A stretch of 64,000 nt of DNA from Devosia soli (lineage in GTDB: Bacteria; Pseudomonadota; Alphaproteobacteria; Rhizobiales; Devosiaceae): assembly GCF_000970455.1 (NCBI RefSeq), contig NZ_LAJG01000001.1, positions 1 to 64,000 on the forward strand, given 5' to 3'. The notes under the pieces were generated by a model that ran no database searches, was not told where the DNA came from, and worked only from the letters and a program-made list of their open reading frames with translations. Positions within the stretch are counted from its first letter, which is position 1; each line of letters starts with the position of its first letter. Of the stretch, positions 43,159-52,761 are shown piece by piece. The translations under genes were made by a program, and so were the position numbers.

Positions 43159-44066
43159 GCATGAGCAAGGACGTCGATCCCATCGTCTTGGCCGTCCCGG
43201 CGGGGCCCATCGCCAAGTCGCGGCGGCGGGGTAGCCTTGTCTGGCTCTTCAATCCGCGCCTTTCGATCGGCCTCGTCATTCTGGTCGTCATGGGGCTAGG
43301 GAGCATGATCCTCCCCTGGTTCGCGCCGGTCGATCCCTCGATCCAGGCGAGCTATATGCGCAACCTGCCAGTTTCGGGCGTTCATTGGCTCGGCACCAAT
43401 TCCCTAGGCCAGGACATTTTCTGGTTCCTCGTCTTCGCCATCCGCAATTCGCTGGCGCTCGGCGTCCTGGTAGCGGTGGGGGTGACGCTGATCGCGACGA
43501 TCGTCGGGCTGAGCGCCGGCTATATCGGCGGGCGCTTCGAGCGGGTCGTGATGCTGATCGTCGATACGTTCATCACCATTCCGCTCTTGCCGATCCTGAT
43601 CATTCTCGGCGCCTTGATCCGGGGCAATACCTCGTTCTTCACGGTCGGGCTGATCATCATCATCTTCGGCTGGGCCTGGGATGCGCGTACTGTGAGATCC
43701 ATGGCGCTGTCGCTGCGCGAGCGCGAATTCATCAACATGGCGCGGTTTTCCGGCGCCAATACGCTGCAGATCATCACGCGGGAAATCTTTCCCTATGTGT
43801 CTGCCTATATGGTGGTCGGCTTCATCAATGTCGTGCTCTTTGCCATCAACACCGAGGCGACGTTGGCGGTGATCGGGCTTTCAAAGGTCGAAGTGCCGAC
43901 GCTTGGCTCGATCATCTTCTGGGCGCTCAACTACAATGCGCTCTTTACCGGCCAATATGTGTGGCTCGTCGCGCCGATCGTCGCCACGGTGACGCTGTTC
44001 CTCGGGCTTTTCCTCACCTCGACAGGCTTCAACCAGGCCTTTGCCAGCAAGCGGGGTGTCTCATGA
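43155..44066 (+). CDS. Opp-type ABC transporter permease, DppC/OppC-like (303 aa)
   Basis: This is the second permease. A cytoplasmic N-terminus is followed by LSIGLVILVVMGLGSMILPW, HWLGTNSLGQDIFWFLVFAIRNSLALG and the loop SLREREFINMARFSGANTLQIITREIFPYV, then VIGLSKVEVPTLGSII. The DPxxxxFAP region is loosely kept. It is joined by ATGA overlaps to both neighbours. Confidence 0.93.
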   Translation: MSMSKDVDPIVLAVPAGPIAKSRRRGSLVWLFNPRLSIGLVILVVMGLGSMILPWFAPVDPSIQASYMRNLPVSGVHWLGTNSLGQDIFWFLVFAIRNSLALGVLVAVGVTLIATIVGLSAGYIGGRFERVVMLIVDTFITIPLLPILIILGALIRGNTSFFTVGLIIIIFGWAWDARTVRSMALSLREREFINMARFSGANTLQIITREIFPYVSAYMVVGFINVVLFAINTEATLAVIGLSKVEVPTLGSIIFWALNYNALFTGQYVWLVAPIVATVTLFLGLFLTSTGFNQAFASKRGVS

Positions 44067-44974
44067 TCCGCCTCAACGACCTCAAGATCAGCTACCGCAT
44101 CGGCAGCCGCGTCATCGATGCGGTGGATGGGGTCAGCCTCACCATTCCCGAGGGTTGCATCGTCGGCATTGCCGGGGAATCGGGCTCGGGCAAGTCAACG
44201 CTGATGAAGGCGATCTACGGCGATATCCAGGCGCCTATGTATATCTCGCGCGGCTCGATCGACTACGGCTTCAACGGTTCGGACGGCAGGCCGGTGACGA
44301 CGGCCAATATCCGCGACGAGTGGTTCAAGACCATCTCCTATGTGCCGCAAAGTTCGATGAACTCGCTCAATCCGGTTGTTCGCATCGGCAAGCAGTTCAC
44401 CGATTTTCCCGGCACCGATCGGGACAAAAAGCGCGTGCTCGATCGGGCAACGGCATTTCTCGGCAAACTCGGTCTGCCGCCCGAGGTCATGACGTCCTAT
44501 CCGCACCAGCTTTCGGGCGGCATGCGGCAGCGCGTGATGATCGGGCTTGCGACCTTCTTTCAGCCCGGCCTCATCATCGCCGACGAGCCTACGACGGCGC
44601 TCGATGTGGTGGTGCAAAAGGAAATCCTGATGCTGCTGATGGAGCTGCAGGAGGAGATGAACAACACGATCCTCGTCGTTTCGCACGACATGGGCGTGCA
44701 CTTTCAGGTCACCCACAAGATGCTGATCATGTATGCCGGCAAGGTCGTCGAATATGGCGACACCGACAGCGTCTTCGCCGACCCCCAGCACGCCTATACC
44801 AAAATGCTGATCGACAGCCTGCCGACCATCGGTGACGACAGCATGCGCGGGGTGATCGCCAGTACGGCAGGGGCAGGGGGCGATCGGGCCTTCGGTGTCG
44901 GGACGGGCCTTGTCGAGGTCAAGCCCAACCACTTCGTCTCTCTGGCGAAAGAGACGGCGGGAGTGCCGGCATGA
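44063..44974 (+). CDS. Opp-type ABC transporter ATP-binding protein, OppD-like (303 aa)
   Basis: This ATPase has Walker A GESGSGKST, an insertion after it (YGFNGSDGRPVTTANIRDEW), signature LSGGMRQRVMIGLA, Walker B LIIADEPTTALDVVVQ, and the C-terminal ADPQHAYTKMLIDSLP extension of the oligopeptide class. The ATG at 44063 overlaps the permease stop. An ATG in the same frame at 43385 lies inside the permease gene and was rejected. The Fe-S cysteine motif found in some OppD proteins is absent. Confidence 0.92.
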   Translation: MIRLNDLKISYRIGSRVIDAVDGVSLTIPEGCIVGIAGESGSGKSTLMKAIYGDIQAPMYISRGSIDYGFNGSDGRPVTTANIRDEWFKTISYVPQSSMNSLNPVVRIGKQFTDFPGTDRDKKRVLDRATAFLGKLGLPPEVMTSYPHQLSGGMRQRVMIGLATFFQPGLIIADEPTTALDVVVQKEILMLLMELQEEMNNTILVVSHDMGVHFQVTHKMLIMYAGKVVEYGDTDSVFADPQHAYTKMLIDSLPTIGDDSMRGVIASTAGAGGDRAFGVGTGLVEVKPNHFVSLAKETAGVPA

Positions 44975-45795
44975 CCCTCATCCTCAAGACCGAAAACCTC
45001 AACAAGGTCTATCGCCGCGGCGGGCTTATGGGCGGCAAGTCCATCAGCGCGCTCAACGAGGTCAACATCACCGTCGAGAGCGACAAGCCGGTGGTGATCG
45101 CCGTCGTCGGTGAATCGGGCAGCGGCAAGACGACGCTTGCGAAAACCTTATTGCGGCTCGAAACGCCGACCTCGGGCCGCGCGATCGTTTACGATACGAC
45201 GGTGGCCGGGCCTGGCGCGACGCCGTCAAAGCGCGATTTTCTCGGGCTCGTGCAGCCCATCTTCCAGAATCCGTTCGAAGCCTTCAGCCGCTATCGGCCT
45301 GTCGACACGTACCTCCATGAAACGGCGCGGCGCGTGGCGGGGCTCGATGAGGCGCAGGCCGATCGGGCGGTGGAGGAAGCCCTCAGAAACGTCGGGCTCA
45401 ACTATGACGAGATCCGCGGCAAATATACCGGCCAGTTCTCGGGCGGTGAATTGCAGCGCATTTCGGTGGCGCGGGCGCTGATCCCGCAGCCAAAGCTGAT
45501 CATTGCCGACGAGCCGGTCAGCATGATCGATGCTTCGCGGCGAATGATCATCATCAATCTCTTCAAGCGGCTGCGCGACGAAGCGGGGCGGAGCTTTGTC
45601 TATATCACCCATGATCTCGCGACGGCCTATTACATCTCCGACTACGTGGCGGTGATGAACAAGGGGCAAGTGGTTGAGTTCGGGCCGGCCCGCGCGGTGA
45701 TGAGCAATCCGAGCCACGCTTACACAAAGCTCCTGCTCGATTCCATTCCGACCACCAAGAGCCGCTGGCGGCCGCGGGTCAGTCGCGCCGGCTGA
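44971..45795 (+). CDS. Opp-type ABC transporter ATP-binding protein, OppF-like (274 aa)
   Basis: This is the second ATPase, with Walker A GESGSGKTT, Q-loop VQPIFQNPFEAFSRYRPV, signature FSGGELQRISVARAL, Walker B LIIADEPVSMIDAS, and MSNPSHAYTKLLLDSIPTT at the end. A 7-bp hairpin GGGTCAG/CTGACCC overlaps the stop codon (45776-45798) without a T-run. The glycoside hydrolase gene starts 37 bases later, so the operon likely continues. Confidence 0.92.
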   Translation: MTLILKTENLNKVYRRGGLMGGKSISALNEVNITVESDKPVVIAVVGESGSGKTTLAKTLLRLETPTSGRAIVYDTTVAGPGATPSKRDFLGLVQPIFQNPFEAFSRYRPVDTYLHETARRVAGLDEAQADRAVEEALRNVGLNYDEIRGKYTGQFSGGELQRISVARALIPQPKLIIADEPVSMIDASRRMIIINLFKRLRDEAGRSFVYITHDLATAYYISDYVAVMNKGQVVEFGPARAVMSNPSHAYTKLLLDSIPTTKSRWRPRVSRAG

Positions 45796-45832
45796 CCCCA
45801 TTTCTGCACAACAAGACTATTGGATTTGACCT

Positions 45833-47410
45833 ATGAGTGATCCTCATTCCGCAACGCTTTGGGGCCTCTTCGAGATCGCGCTCGATGGTCCTTCGGCGGG
45901 TAACCCGTTTCTGGAGGTCACATTCGAGGCGACCTTCAGCCAGGGCGGCACAACGCTAAAGGTGCCCGGTTTTTATGACGGCGAGGGCGTCTATCGCCTG
46001 CGGTTCATGCCGCAGGCCGAGGGAACTTGGCACTATCGGACATCGAGCAATGTCGCGGCGCTCGATGGGGTCGAGGGCTCGCTTTCCGTCGGGCCGGCCA
46101 AGGCAGGCGATCATGGACCGGTGCGCGCAATGGGCGAGCACTTCCGCTATGCCGATGGCAGCCGCTACATCAATATCGGCACGACGGCCTATGTCTGGAA
46201 CCTCCAGGGCGATGCCATGGAAGAGGAAACGCTGGCAACGCTGGCTGGCGCGCCCTTCACCAAGATCCGGATGTGCGTCTTTCCCAAGCATTATCGCTAT
46301 AACCAGAACGAGCCGCCACTCTATCCTTTCGCGCTGATCAAGCGCGGCACGAGCGAGTGGGGCGGTTCGATGAAGAACGGCGGCTGGGAGTTCGATTGCG
46401 ACCGGTTCGAGCCCGCCTATTTCCGGCATCTCGAAAAGCGCATTGCCGATCTCAATACGCTCGGGATCGAGTCGGACCTGATCCTGCTCCATCCCTATGA
46501 TCGCTGGGGCTTTGCCCATATGTCGGCGGATCAGGACGATCGGTATTTGCGCTATGTCGTGGCGCGGCTAGCAGCCTATCCCAATGTCTGGTGGTCGATG
46601 GCCAATGAATATGACTTCATGTTCAACAAGACGCTGGCCGATTGGGATCGCATGATCGGCGTCGTTGCCGAGGCCGACCCGTTCGGGCATCTGCTATCGG
46701 TGCACAATGGTTTTGCGCCATACGACTATTCGGACAAGCGCATCACCCATGTCAGTATCCAGCGACCTTATACCGAGCGGATCGCGCTCTGGCGCAAGCA
46801 GTTCGGCAAGCCGGTTTCGGACGATGAGTGCTGTTATGAAGGCGATATCGCCGAGCATTGGGGCAATATTTCAGGCCGCGAGCTGGTGCACCGGTTCTGG
46901 GACGGCACGGTGGCTGGCGGCTCGGTCACTCATGGCGAGACCTTTTACAACGAAGCCGAAAACCTCTGGTGGGCCAAAGGCGGCAAGCTGGTCGGCGAGA
47001 GTGTCGCGCGTATCGCGTTCTTGAAACGCATTCTCGAAGCGGGGCCCGACGAAGGGCTCGATCCGGTGCCAACCACGGGTTCATACAAGACGATGATGGC
47101 GGGCGGACTCGATCACGCGAACCTGCGAGAGCTGATCAATCCCAATCCCGGCGAGGAAGGCTGGGTTCGCGTCGGAACGCATTTTGCCACGGCTGGGCAG
47201 CCGCACCGCTATTACCTCACCTATTTCGGACAAAACCAGCCGGGCGAGTTTGCCGTGCCCGTGCCACCAAATGAGCATTATCGGGCAACGTTGATCGACA
47301 CTTGGGACATGACCGAGGCGGTTATTGCCGAAAGCGTGCAGCGCGGAGATGTGCTCCGCTTCAAGGCCAAGCCCTATCAGGCACTGCGCCTCAATCGTAT
47401 CGAGGCCTGA
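45833..47410 (+). CDS. Apiosidase-like glycoside hydrolase (DUF5060 + DUF4038/GH140-type, 525 aa)
   Basis: Residues 5-85 are a DUF5060 beta domain (LWGLFEIALDGPSAGNPFLEV, then VPGFYDGEGVYRLRFMP). Residues about 100-420 are an apiosidase-type (DUF4038) TIM barrel. The clan GH-A acid/base is probable at Glu259 in WWSMANEYDF, and the nucleophile region is SDDECCYEGD (Glu332 or Glu336). HPYDRWG at 220-226 lines the site. The C-terminal about 90 residues are a DUF5605-like beta domain. There is no signal peptide, so it acts on material already imported. It is encoded after an Opp-type importer and opposite an apiose-type catabolic operon, which points to cleavage of apiose-containing glycosides in the cytoplasm. 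Confidence 0.85.
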   Translation: MSDPHSATLWGLFEIALDGPSAGNPFLEVTFEATFSQGGTTLKVPGFYDGEGVYRLRFMPQAEGTWHYRTSSNVAALDGVEGSLSVGPAKAGDHGPVRAMGEHFRYADGSRYINIGTTAYVWNLQGDAMEEETLATLAGAPFTKIRMCVFPKHYRYNQNEPPLYPFALIKRGTSEWGGSMKNGGWEFDCDRFEPAYFRHLEKRIADLNTLGIESDLILLHPYDRWGFAHMSADQDDRYLRYVVARLAAYPNVWWSMANEYDFMFNKTLADWDRMIGVVAEADPFGHLLSVHNGFAPYDYSDKRITHVSIQRPYTERIALWRKQFGKPVSDDECCYEGDIAEHWGNISGRELVHRFWDGTVAGGSVTHGETFYNEAENLWWAKGGKLVGESVARIAFLKRILEAGPDEGLDPVPTTGSYKTMMAGGLDHANLRELINPNPGEEGWVRVGTHFATAGQPHRYYLTYFGQNQPGEFAVPVPPNEHYRATLIDTWDMTEAVIAESVQRGDVLRFKAKPYQALRLNRIEA

Positions 47411-47421
47411 GGGGAATGACG

Positions 47422-48936
47422 ATGACTAGTAGTGCGACAGCCGTCTGGGACATTTTCGAACTGGCACTGGATGGCCCGAGCGAGGGCAATCCCTTTCTCG
47501 AGGTCGAGCTTGCGGCGGTGTTTTCGCAAGGCAGCCGCACCGTGCGCGTGCCCGGCTTTTACGATGGGGAGGGCCGCTATATCGTTCGCTTCATGCCTGA
47601 TGCGGAAGGAGAATGGCGCTACGAGACGAGCTCCTCCGCTCAGGCGCTTTCTGGCAAGACCGGCAGCGTTTCGGCAACAGCACCACGGGCTGGGGTGCAC
47701 GGACCGGTGCGCGTCGCCAACCAATTCCACTTTGCCCATGCCGACGGCACGCCGTTTCTGTCCTTCGGCACGACCTGCTACGCCTGGACGCACCAGCCGC
47801 TGAGCGAGCAGGAGAAGACACTGTCCACCCTCGCCAAGGCGCGGTTCAACAAGCTGCGCATGGGCGTCTTCCCCAAGGACTATCCCTACAACGTCAACGA
47901 GCCGCTGCATGATGTCTATCAGCGCAAGGCCGATGGCAGCTTCGATTTCGACCGGCCCAATCCCGAGAGTTTCCGGCACTTCGAAAATCAGGTGAAGGCG
48001 CTCGGCGATATGGGCATTCAGGCCGATATCATCATGCTGCACCCCTATGATCGCTGGGGCTATTCCGGCATGAGCGAAGCGCAGGACTACCGCTATTTCG
48101 CCTATCTCGTCGCGAGGCTCGGCGCCTATCACAATGTCTGGTGGTCGCTCGCCAACGAATACGATTTCCTGCTCAACACCAAGCCGATGGAGCAGTGGGA
48201 CCGGTTCTTCTCCATCATCCAGGAGAACGATCCCTATGATCATCTCCGCTCGATCCACAATGGCGACCCCGAAGCCAATTACGATCACACCAAGCCTTGG
48301 GTAACCCATTCCTGCATCCAGAATTGGGATGTGAAGCGGACCGGCGAGTGGCGCGCGGCCTATGGCAAGCCGGTGGTCAATGACGAGCCGGAATATGAAG
48401 GCAATATCATCCAGGTCTGGGGCAATATTTCGGCCCAGGAACTCGTCCATCGGTTCTGGATTACCACGATGCGCGGGGGCTATGCGGGGCATGGCGAAAC
48501 CTTCAGCCATCCCGAAGACCTGATCTGGTGGGCCAAGGGAGGCGAACTCCGTGGCGAGGCCTGGAAGCGGATCGGCTTTCTGCGGCAGGTTATGGAAGAG
48601 GATGCGAAGAACGGCTTCGAGCCGATCGATCCCAAGACGCGCTATCCGTGGAACCGGGTTTCGGGTGCGCGGGACGGGGACACGACGATCATCTATTTCG
48701 GCGAGCACCAGCCGGTGATCTGGGCCTCGGGCCTGCCCAAGGAGGACGGCGATTATCAGGTCGACCTGATCGACACCTGGAACATGACGATCGAGCCGGC
48801 AAAGGTCGTTCCGGCACCGGCAAATCATCCGACGCGGCATGGCGCGGTGGTGGCGCCGACGCGGCCAGATTCTGCGTTTGCTGTGGAACTGCCGGGCCGG
48901 CCCTATCTCGCGATCCGCGTACGGGGCGCGAGATAG
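47422..48936 (+). CDS. Apiosidase-like glycoside hydrolase, second paralogue (504 aa)
   Basis: This is a paralogue of the preceding protein with the same three domains: DUF5060 at the start (VWDIFELALDGPSEGNPFLEVEL), barrel with HPYDRWGYSGMSEAQDYRYF, VWWSLANEYDFLL (acid/base Glu) and NDEPEYEGNII (nucleophile region), then a beta domain. The nucleophile motif differs (DEPEYEG against DECCYEG), and the insert around ALIKRGTSEWGG of the first copy is shorter here, so the two may cut different linkages. I prefer the ATG at 47422 (GGGG 7 bases upstream) over the one at 47416. The stop is 14 bases before the convergent adenine deaminase gene. Confidence 0.85.
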   Translation: MTSSATAVWDIFELALDGPSEGNPFLEVELAAVFSQGSRTVRVPGFYDGEGRYIVRFMPDAEGEWRYETSSSAQALSGKTGSVSATAPRAGVHGPVRVANQFHFAHADGTPFLSFGTTCYAWTHQPLSEQEKTLSTLAKARFNKLRMGVFPKDYPYNVNEPLHDVYQRKADGSFDFDRPNPESFRHFENQVKALGDMGIQADIIMLHPYDRWGYSGMSEAQDYRYFAYLVARLGAYHNVWWSLANEYDFLLNTKPMEQWDRFFSIIQENDPYDHLRSIHNGDPEANYDHTKPWVTHSCIQNWDVKRTGEWRAAYGKPVVNDEPEYEGNIIQVWGNISAQELVHRFWITTMRGGYAGHGETFSHPEDLIWWAKGGELRGEAWKRIGFLRQVMEEDAKNGFEPIDPKTRYPWNRVSGARDGDTTIIYFGEHQPVIWASGLPKEDGDYQVDLIDTWNMTIEPAKVVPAPANHPTRHGAVVAPTRPDSAFAVELPGRPYLAIRVRGAR

Positions 48937-48950
48937 GGCGATACGGTGGC

Positions 48951-50750
48951 TCAGTCGAAAAGCGGCTGCAGCACCATTTCCGGGACCTTTACCAGCCCCT
49001 TGTCGGTGATGCGGATTTCCGGGATCACCGAGAGCGGGATGAGGTTGAAGCCCATATAGGGGATGGTGCAGCCGACCTGTTGCCAGGCCGATTTGAGAAG
49101 GCGGTTTTCGGCCGCGACCTCGTGCACGCGCTTGTCCGAGATGAGACCGGCGATCGGCAGGGCGACGAAGGCGAGGACCTTGCCCTCCTGCACAACGGCC
49201 ACGCCGCCGTTCGAGGCTTCGATCGTGTCGAGAGCAAGCTGCATGTCGGCTTCATTTGTGCCGGCGAGGATGATGTTGTGGCTATCGTGGCCGACGCTCG
49301 AGCCGACCGCGCCGTTCTTGATGCCGAAATCGTGGAGCAGGCCATGGGCAATGCCGCCATCGGACTTGCCATGACGCTCGATGACGGTGACGAAGCTCAG
49401 ATTATCGCGCTCAAGAACCGTTGCCCAATCATTGGCGGGGGCGATCTCGACCTTGCGGTGCGGTAGGACGATGCCCGGCATTTCAATGCCGATGGCATTG
49501 GCGGTGACGCCGGCCGAAGGCAGCTCGGGAATGAGCTTGAGGCTTTTGGGAAGGTGGACGGTATTGTAAGCCGCTTCGGGATAGCGGTAGCGCTGATTGA
49601 GTGTTTCTTCGAGCAAAGGCGTGACCTTGCGGTCCTCGACCATGAGCTCGCCGCCATACCAGGTGTTGACGGGTTTCAGGTCATCGTCGAGCAAAACGAG
49701 ATCGGCGCGGCGGCCGCCGCCGAGGCCGCCGATGTCGTCGCCCATGCCGAAGCGGGTGGCGCCGTGGAGCGAGCCCATGGACCAGGCCTTTTCGGGGCTG
49801 ACACCGCAACGGATGGCTTCGCGCACGACCCAATCGAGGCCGAAGCTCAGGAGATCGTCAGCGTCGCGATCATCGGTGCAGACGCAAAAGCGCTTATGGC
49901 TGGCGCCGAGCTCGGTGATCGGCCTGATGGCTTCGACGATGGAATTCCATGGCGTTGCGGGATTGCCGCCGCGAAGGAAGACCCAGATGCCGGCTTCAAC
50001 AAAATCTTCGGCAATGTCGCGATCGATGGCTTCGTGTGTGTCGGTGACGCCGGAGGCGGCATAGGGGGCGACGAAGTCGCGGCCATAGATGTGGCCGGAA
50101 ACCGGGCGGCCGCGCTTGAGCGCTTCGGCGATGATGGCGTGGCTGCGCGGATCGCCCATGGCGACGGGCACAAAGTCCATCTTCTCGCCGAGCGCGACGG
50201 CTTCGGGCCATTTGTCGAAAAGCGCGCCGATCTTTTCCGGCGTCAGGTCGCCGCCGGCGGTTTCGAGGTCCGGCGAGGTGGCGGGCACGGTCGAGGGGAC
50301 GGTGAGAAAGATCGACAGCGGGGCGAGGCGCGCGTCCTCCAACATGGCTTCGACACCGGCAACGTCCATCACATTGCCGATTTCGTGGCTGTCGCAGAAG
50401 ATGGTCGTCGTGCCGTTGAGCAGCGCCGCCTCGGCATAGGCGCAGGCGGTGACCATCGAGCTTTCGATATGGATGTGCGGATCGACGAGGCCGGGGGCGA
50501 TGATGCCGCCCTTGGCGTCATAGAGTTTTTTGGGCGCGGGGCCGGCCTTGTACGAGCCTGCCGGTTTGACGGCGGCGATGCGGCCGCCCGAGAGCCAGAT
50601 TTCCTTGTCGGCCAGGATACGCTCGGAATAGGTCGAAAGCACGCGTGCGCCGGTGATGACGAGATCGGCCGGCGCACGGCCACCAGCGACGGCCGCGAGC
50701 GTCGTGATCTGGCTATGGAGCGGGCTTACGGAAAAACGGGTGATCGCCAT
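48951..50750 (-). CDS. ade: Adenine deaminase, canonical form (599 aa)
   Basis: This is a canonical adenine deaminase, turning adenine into hypoxanthine plus ammonia. Motifs are [52 protein letters not shown] and [11 protein letters not shown], then the C-terminal domain with [18 protein letters not shown] and [24 protein letters not shown]. It is full length. The two family members at 725 and 13446 differ in the first metal motif. The start overlaps no other gene. The M20 peptidase gene ends 4 bases upstream, so the pair are co-transcribed on the minus strand. Confidence 0.94.
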   Translation of the reverse strand: MAITRFSVSPLHSQITTLAAVAGGRAPADLVITGARVLSTYSERILADKEIWLSGGRIAAVKPAGSYKAGPAPKKLYDAKGGIIAPGLVDPHIHIESSMVTACAYAEAALLNGTTTIFCDSHEIGNVMDVAGVEAMLEDARLAPLSIFLTVPSTVPATSPDLETAGGDLTPEKIGALFDKWPEAVALGEKMDFVPVAMGDPRSHAIIAEALKRGRPVSGHIYGRDFVAPYAASGVTDTHEAIDRDIAEDFVEAGIWVFLRGGNPATPWNSIVEAIRPITELGASHKRFCVCTDDRDADDLLSFGLDWVVREAIRCGVSPEKAWSMGSLHGATRFGMGDDIGGLGGGRRADLVLLDDDLKPVNTWYGGELMVEDRKVTPLLEETLNQRYRYPEAAYNTVHLPKSLKLIPELPSAGVTANAIGIEMPGIVLPHRKVEIAPANDWATVLERDNLSFVTVIERHGKSDGGIAHGLLHDFGIKNGAVGSSVGHDSHNIILAGTNEADMQLALDTIEASNGGVAVVQEGKVLAFVALPIAGLISDKRVHEVAAENRLLKSAWQQVGCTIPYMGFNLIPLSVIPEIRITDKGLVKVPEMVLQPLFD

Positions 50751-50753
50751 GGG

Positions 50754-52139
50754 TCAGGCCTCGGTGAAAGCGTGAAGAATGCGCACCCAGGAGCGGATGC
50801 CTTTGTGAAAGCTCGATAGGTCGTATTTTTCGTTGGGACTATGGATGCGATTGTCGAAGCGGGCAAAGCCGATGAGGAGGCTGTCCATGCCCAGGCGCTC
50901 CTTGAATTCGCCGAGAATCGGGATGGAGCCGCCGGTGCCGGCGAGTGCAGTTTCGCGCTGCCACTCGGTGGTGAGGGCTTCTTTGGCCTTGGTGAGCAAT
51001 TTGCCATCGAGCGGCATGGATTGGGCAGCAGCGGTGCCATAGGCCTTGAAGGTGACGCTGCAGTCAGCCGGGATCATGGCGCGGACGAAGTCGCGAAAGA
51101 GGTCGCGGATGCGGTGCGGGTCCTGCCCGGCGACGAGACGGAAGGAGATTTTGGCGCCGGCCTTGGCGGGGATGACGGTCTTGAAGCCGTCGCCGGAATA
51201 GCCACCCCAGACGCCGTGGACTTCGGCGGTCGGGCGGGCCCAGACCTGTTCGAGAACCGAGCGACCGGCTTCGCCGGCTGGAATGGAGAGGCCGATATCG
51301 CCAAGGAATTTTTCGGCGTCGAACGGTAAACGTTCCCACTCGGCTTTGTTGGCGGCGGGCAATTCGATGGCGCCATCATAAAAGCCTGGGATGGCGACGC
51401 TGCCGTCTTCATTGCGGAGGGCGCCGATGATGCTGCCGAGGAGCTGGACGGCGTTGCGCGCGGCACTTCCGAACATGCCGGAATGAAGGTCGCGATCGGC
51501 AGTCGTCACCTCGAACTCTTCGGAGACGAAGCCGCGCCACATGGTGGTGATCGCGGGGGTTTCGCGGTCCCACATGTCGGTGTCGCAGACAAGGATCGTG
51601 TCGGCCCTGAGGTCGTCTGCATTGGCTTCGAGGAACGGCCCGAGCGAGGGAGAACCGGCCTCTTCCTCGCCTTCAAAGAGCATCGAGACCTGAATGGGCA
51701 GGCTGCCGGTCACCGTCTTCCAGGCGCGGCAGGCTTCGATGAAGGTCAGCAATTGCCCCTTGTCATCGGAGGCGCCGCGGCCGGTGATGAAGGTTTCGCC
51801 ATCGGGCTGCGGCACCAGGGAAGGCTCGAAGGGCGGCGTCGTCCAGAGCGCCAGAGGATCAACCGGCTGGACGTCGTAGTGACCATAAAAAAGCACGTGC
51901 GGGCCGGCGACCTTGGGGCCGTGGCCGACAACCATGGGGTGGCCTGCCGTGTCCCGGACACTGGCGTCGAAATCGAGGCTGGCGAGCTCGTCGCGGAGCC
52001 ATTCGGCAGCGCGGCGGCAAGCGGCCGCGTAATGCGGCTCGGTCGAGACCGAGGGAATGCGGATGAGTTCGAAAAGCCTTTCAAGGCTCTGGTCGAGCTG
52101 GCGGTCGGCTTCGGCAAGGACGGTATCGAGCGTGGTCAT
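50754..52139 (-). CDS. M20-family metallopeptidase / dipeptidase (461 aa)
   Basis: This is a cytoplasmic di-zinc peptidase of the M20 family. Metal and catalytic motifs are VLFYGHYDVQPVDP (His and Asp), TGRGASDDKGQLL (bridging Asp), LFEGEEEAGSPSL (general base Glu and ligand Glu), ILVCDTDMWD (ligand Asp) and NEKYDLSSFHKGI (His near the C-terminus). The dimerisation lid runs around residues 200-330 (HSGMFGSAARNAVQL). It resembles the CNDP/carnosinase-like dipeptidase group. The exact substrate is not clear. It lies just upstream of the canonical adenine deaminase. Confidence 0.9.
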   Translation of the reverse strand: MTTLDTVLAEADRQLDQSLERLFELIRIPSVSTEPHYAAACRRAAEWLRDELASLDFDASVRDTAGHPMVVGHGPKVAGPHVLFYGHYDVQPVDPLALWTTPPFEPSLVPQPDGETFITGRGASDDKGQLLTFIEACRAWKTVTGSLPIQVSMLFEGEEEAGSPSLGPFLEANADDLRADTILVCDTDMWDRETPAITTMWRGFVSEEFEVTTADRDLHSGMFGSAARNAVQLLGSIIGALRNEDGSVAIPGFYDGAIELPAANKAEWERLPFDAEKFLGDIGLSIPAGEAGRSVLEQVWARPTAEVHGVWGGYSGDGFKTVIPAKAGAKISFRLVAGQDPHRIRDLFRDFVRAMIPADCSVTFKAYGTAAAQSMPLDGKLLTKAKEALTTEWQRETALAGTGGSIPILGEFKERLGMDSLLIGFARFDNRIHSPNEKYDLSSFHKGIRSWVRILHAFTEA

Positions 52140-52278
52140 GGAACAAGGGAATCAATCTGGGCACTGCGCCGACACTGGGCCATCGCGGCACAAAAGGTAA
52201 GATTGATGAGTTTTTCTCTTGCCGCGATTTGGCAGCAAATTCCCGTGCTGCGCTGCCCAAAAGAGTAGCGCGCGCGAT

Positions 52279-52761
52279 TTAGCCGCAGTGGCCTAAAACT
52301 TTGGCGATCGCCGCAGAGGATCCCTTGGCACCAAATTTCTGAGTGTCGAGAAAGGTCGGTTTGCCCGCCGCATGGGTCGAAACAAAGGCCAGTTCGATCG
52401 TCTCGCCCGCCTGTTGCGCAGCGCGGGCCCATTGCTGGGCCACGGGGCCGCGAATGAGAAGGGAACTACCGTCATTGTGGATGGTCGGAAAATCCTGGGC
52501 GAAGCGAGTGTCGGCCCCGGCCGAAACACTGCCGCCGCCCGAATTCATCGCGAGGCTCAACGAGGACGAGCCGGCAACGCTGGCGCTCGGCTTTTTGACC
52601 CAATAGGCCATGGCGAGAACGCTGCCACGGCAAGCAAACTGGAACTGCGCGGCGCCATTGTCAGCATAGGCAATCGGGGTCGCCCCGCCCTCATATTTCC
52701 AATCGGCCGCAAAGGCTGGAAGAGACAGAAGGCTGAGAACGAAGAGAAACGGTGTACGCAT
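52279..52761 (-). CDS. Secreted hypothetical protein (160 aa)
   Basis: This has a clear signal peptide (MRTPFLFVLSLLSLPAFA, cut before ADWKYEGG). The mature protein of about 140 residues carries two Cys (FACRGSV and the penultimate region VLGHCG) that could form a disulfide. The body is beta-rich with SASVAGSSSLSLAMNSGGG and PTIHNDGSSLLIRGPVAQQWA. I do not recognise the family with confidence. It resembles small periplasmic proteins that measure or bind ligands. It lies alone between the peptidase and a stretch of gene remnants. Confidence 0.72.
   Translation of the reverse strand: MRTPFLFVLSLLSLPAFAADWKYEGGATPIAYADNGAAQFQFACRGSVLAMAYWVKKPSASVAGSSSLSLAMNSGGGSVSAGADTRFAQDFPTIHNDGSSLLIRGPVAQQWARAAQQAGETIELAFVSTHAAGKPTFLDTQKFGAKGSSAAIAKVLGHCG

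Noticed and set aside
43385-44062. N-terminal extension of the OppD-like ATPase
   Set aside because: That reading is a shadow frame of the permease gene and lacks ABC ATPase features. The true start is the overlapping ATG at 44063.
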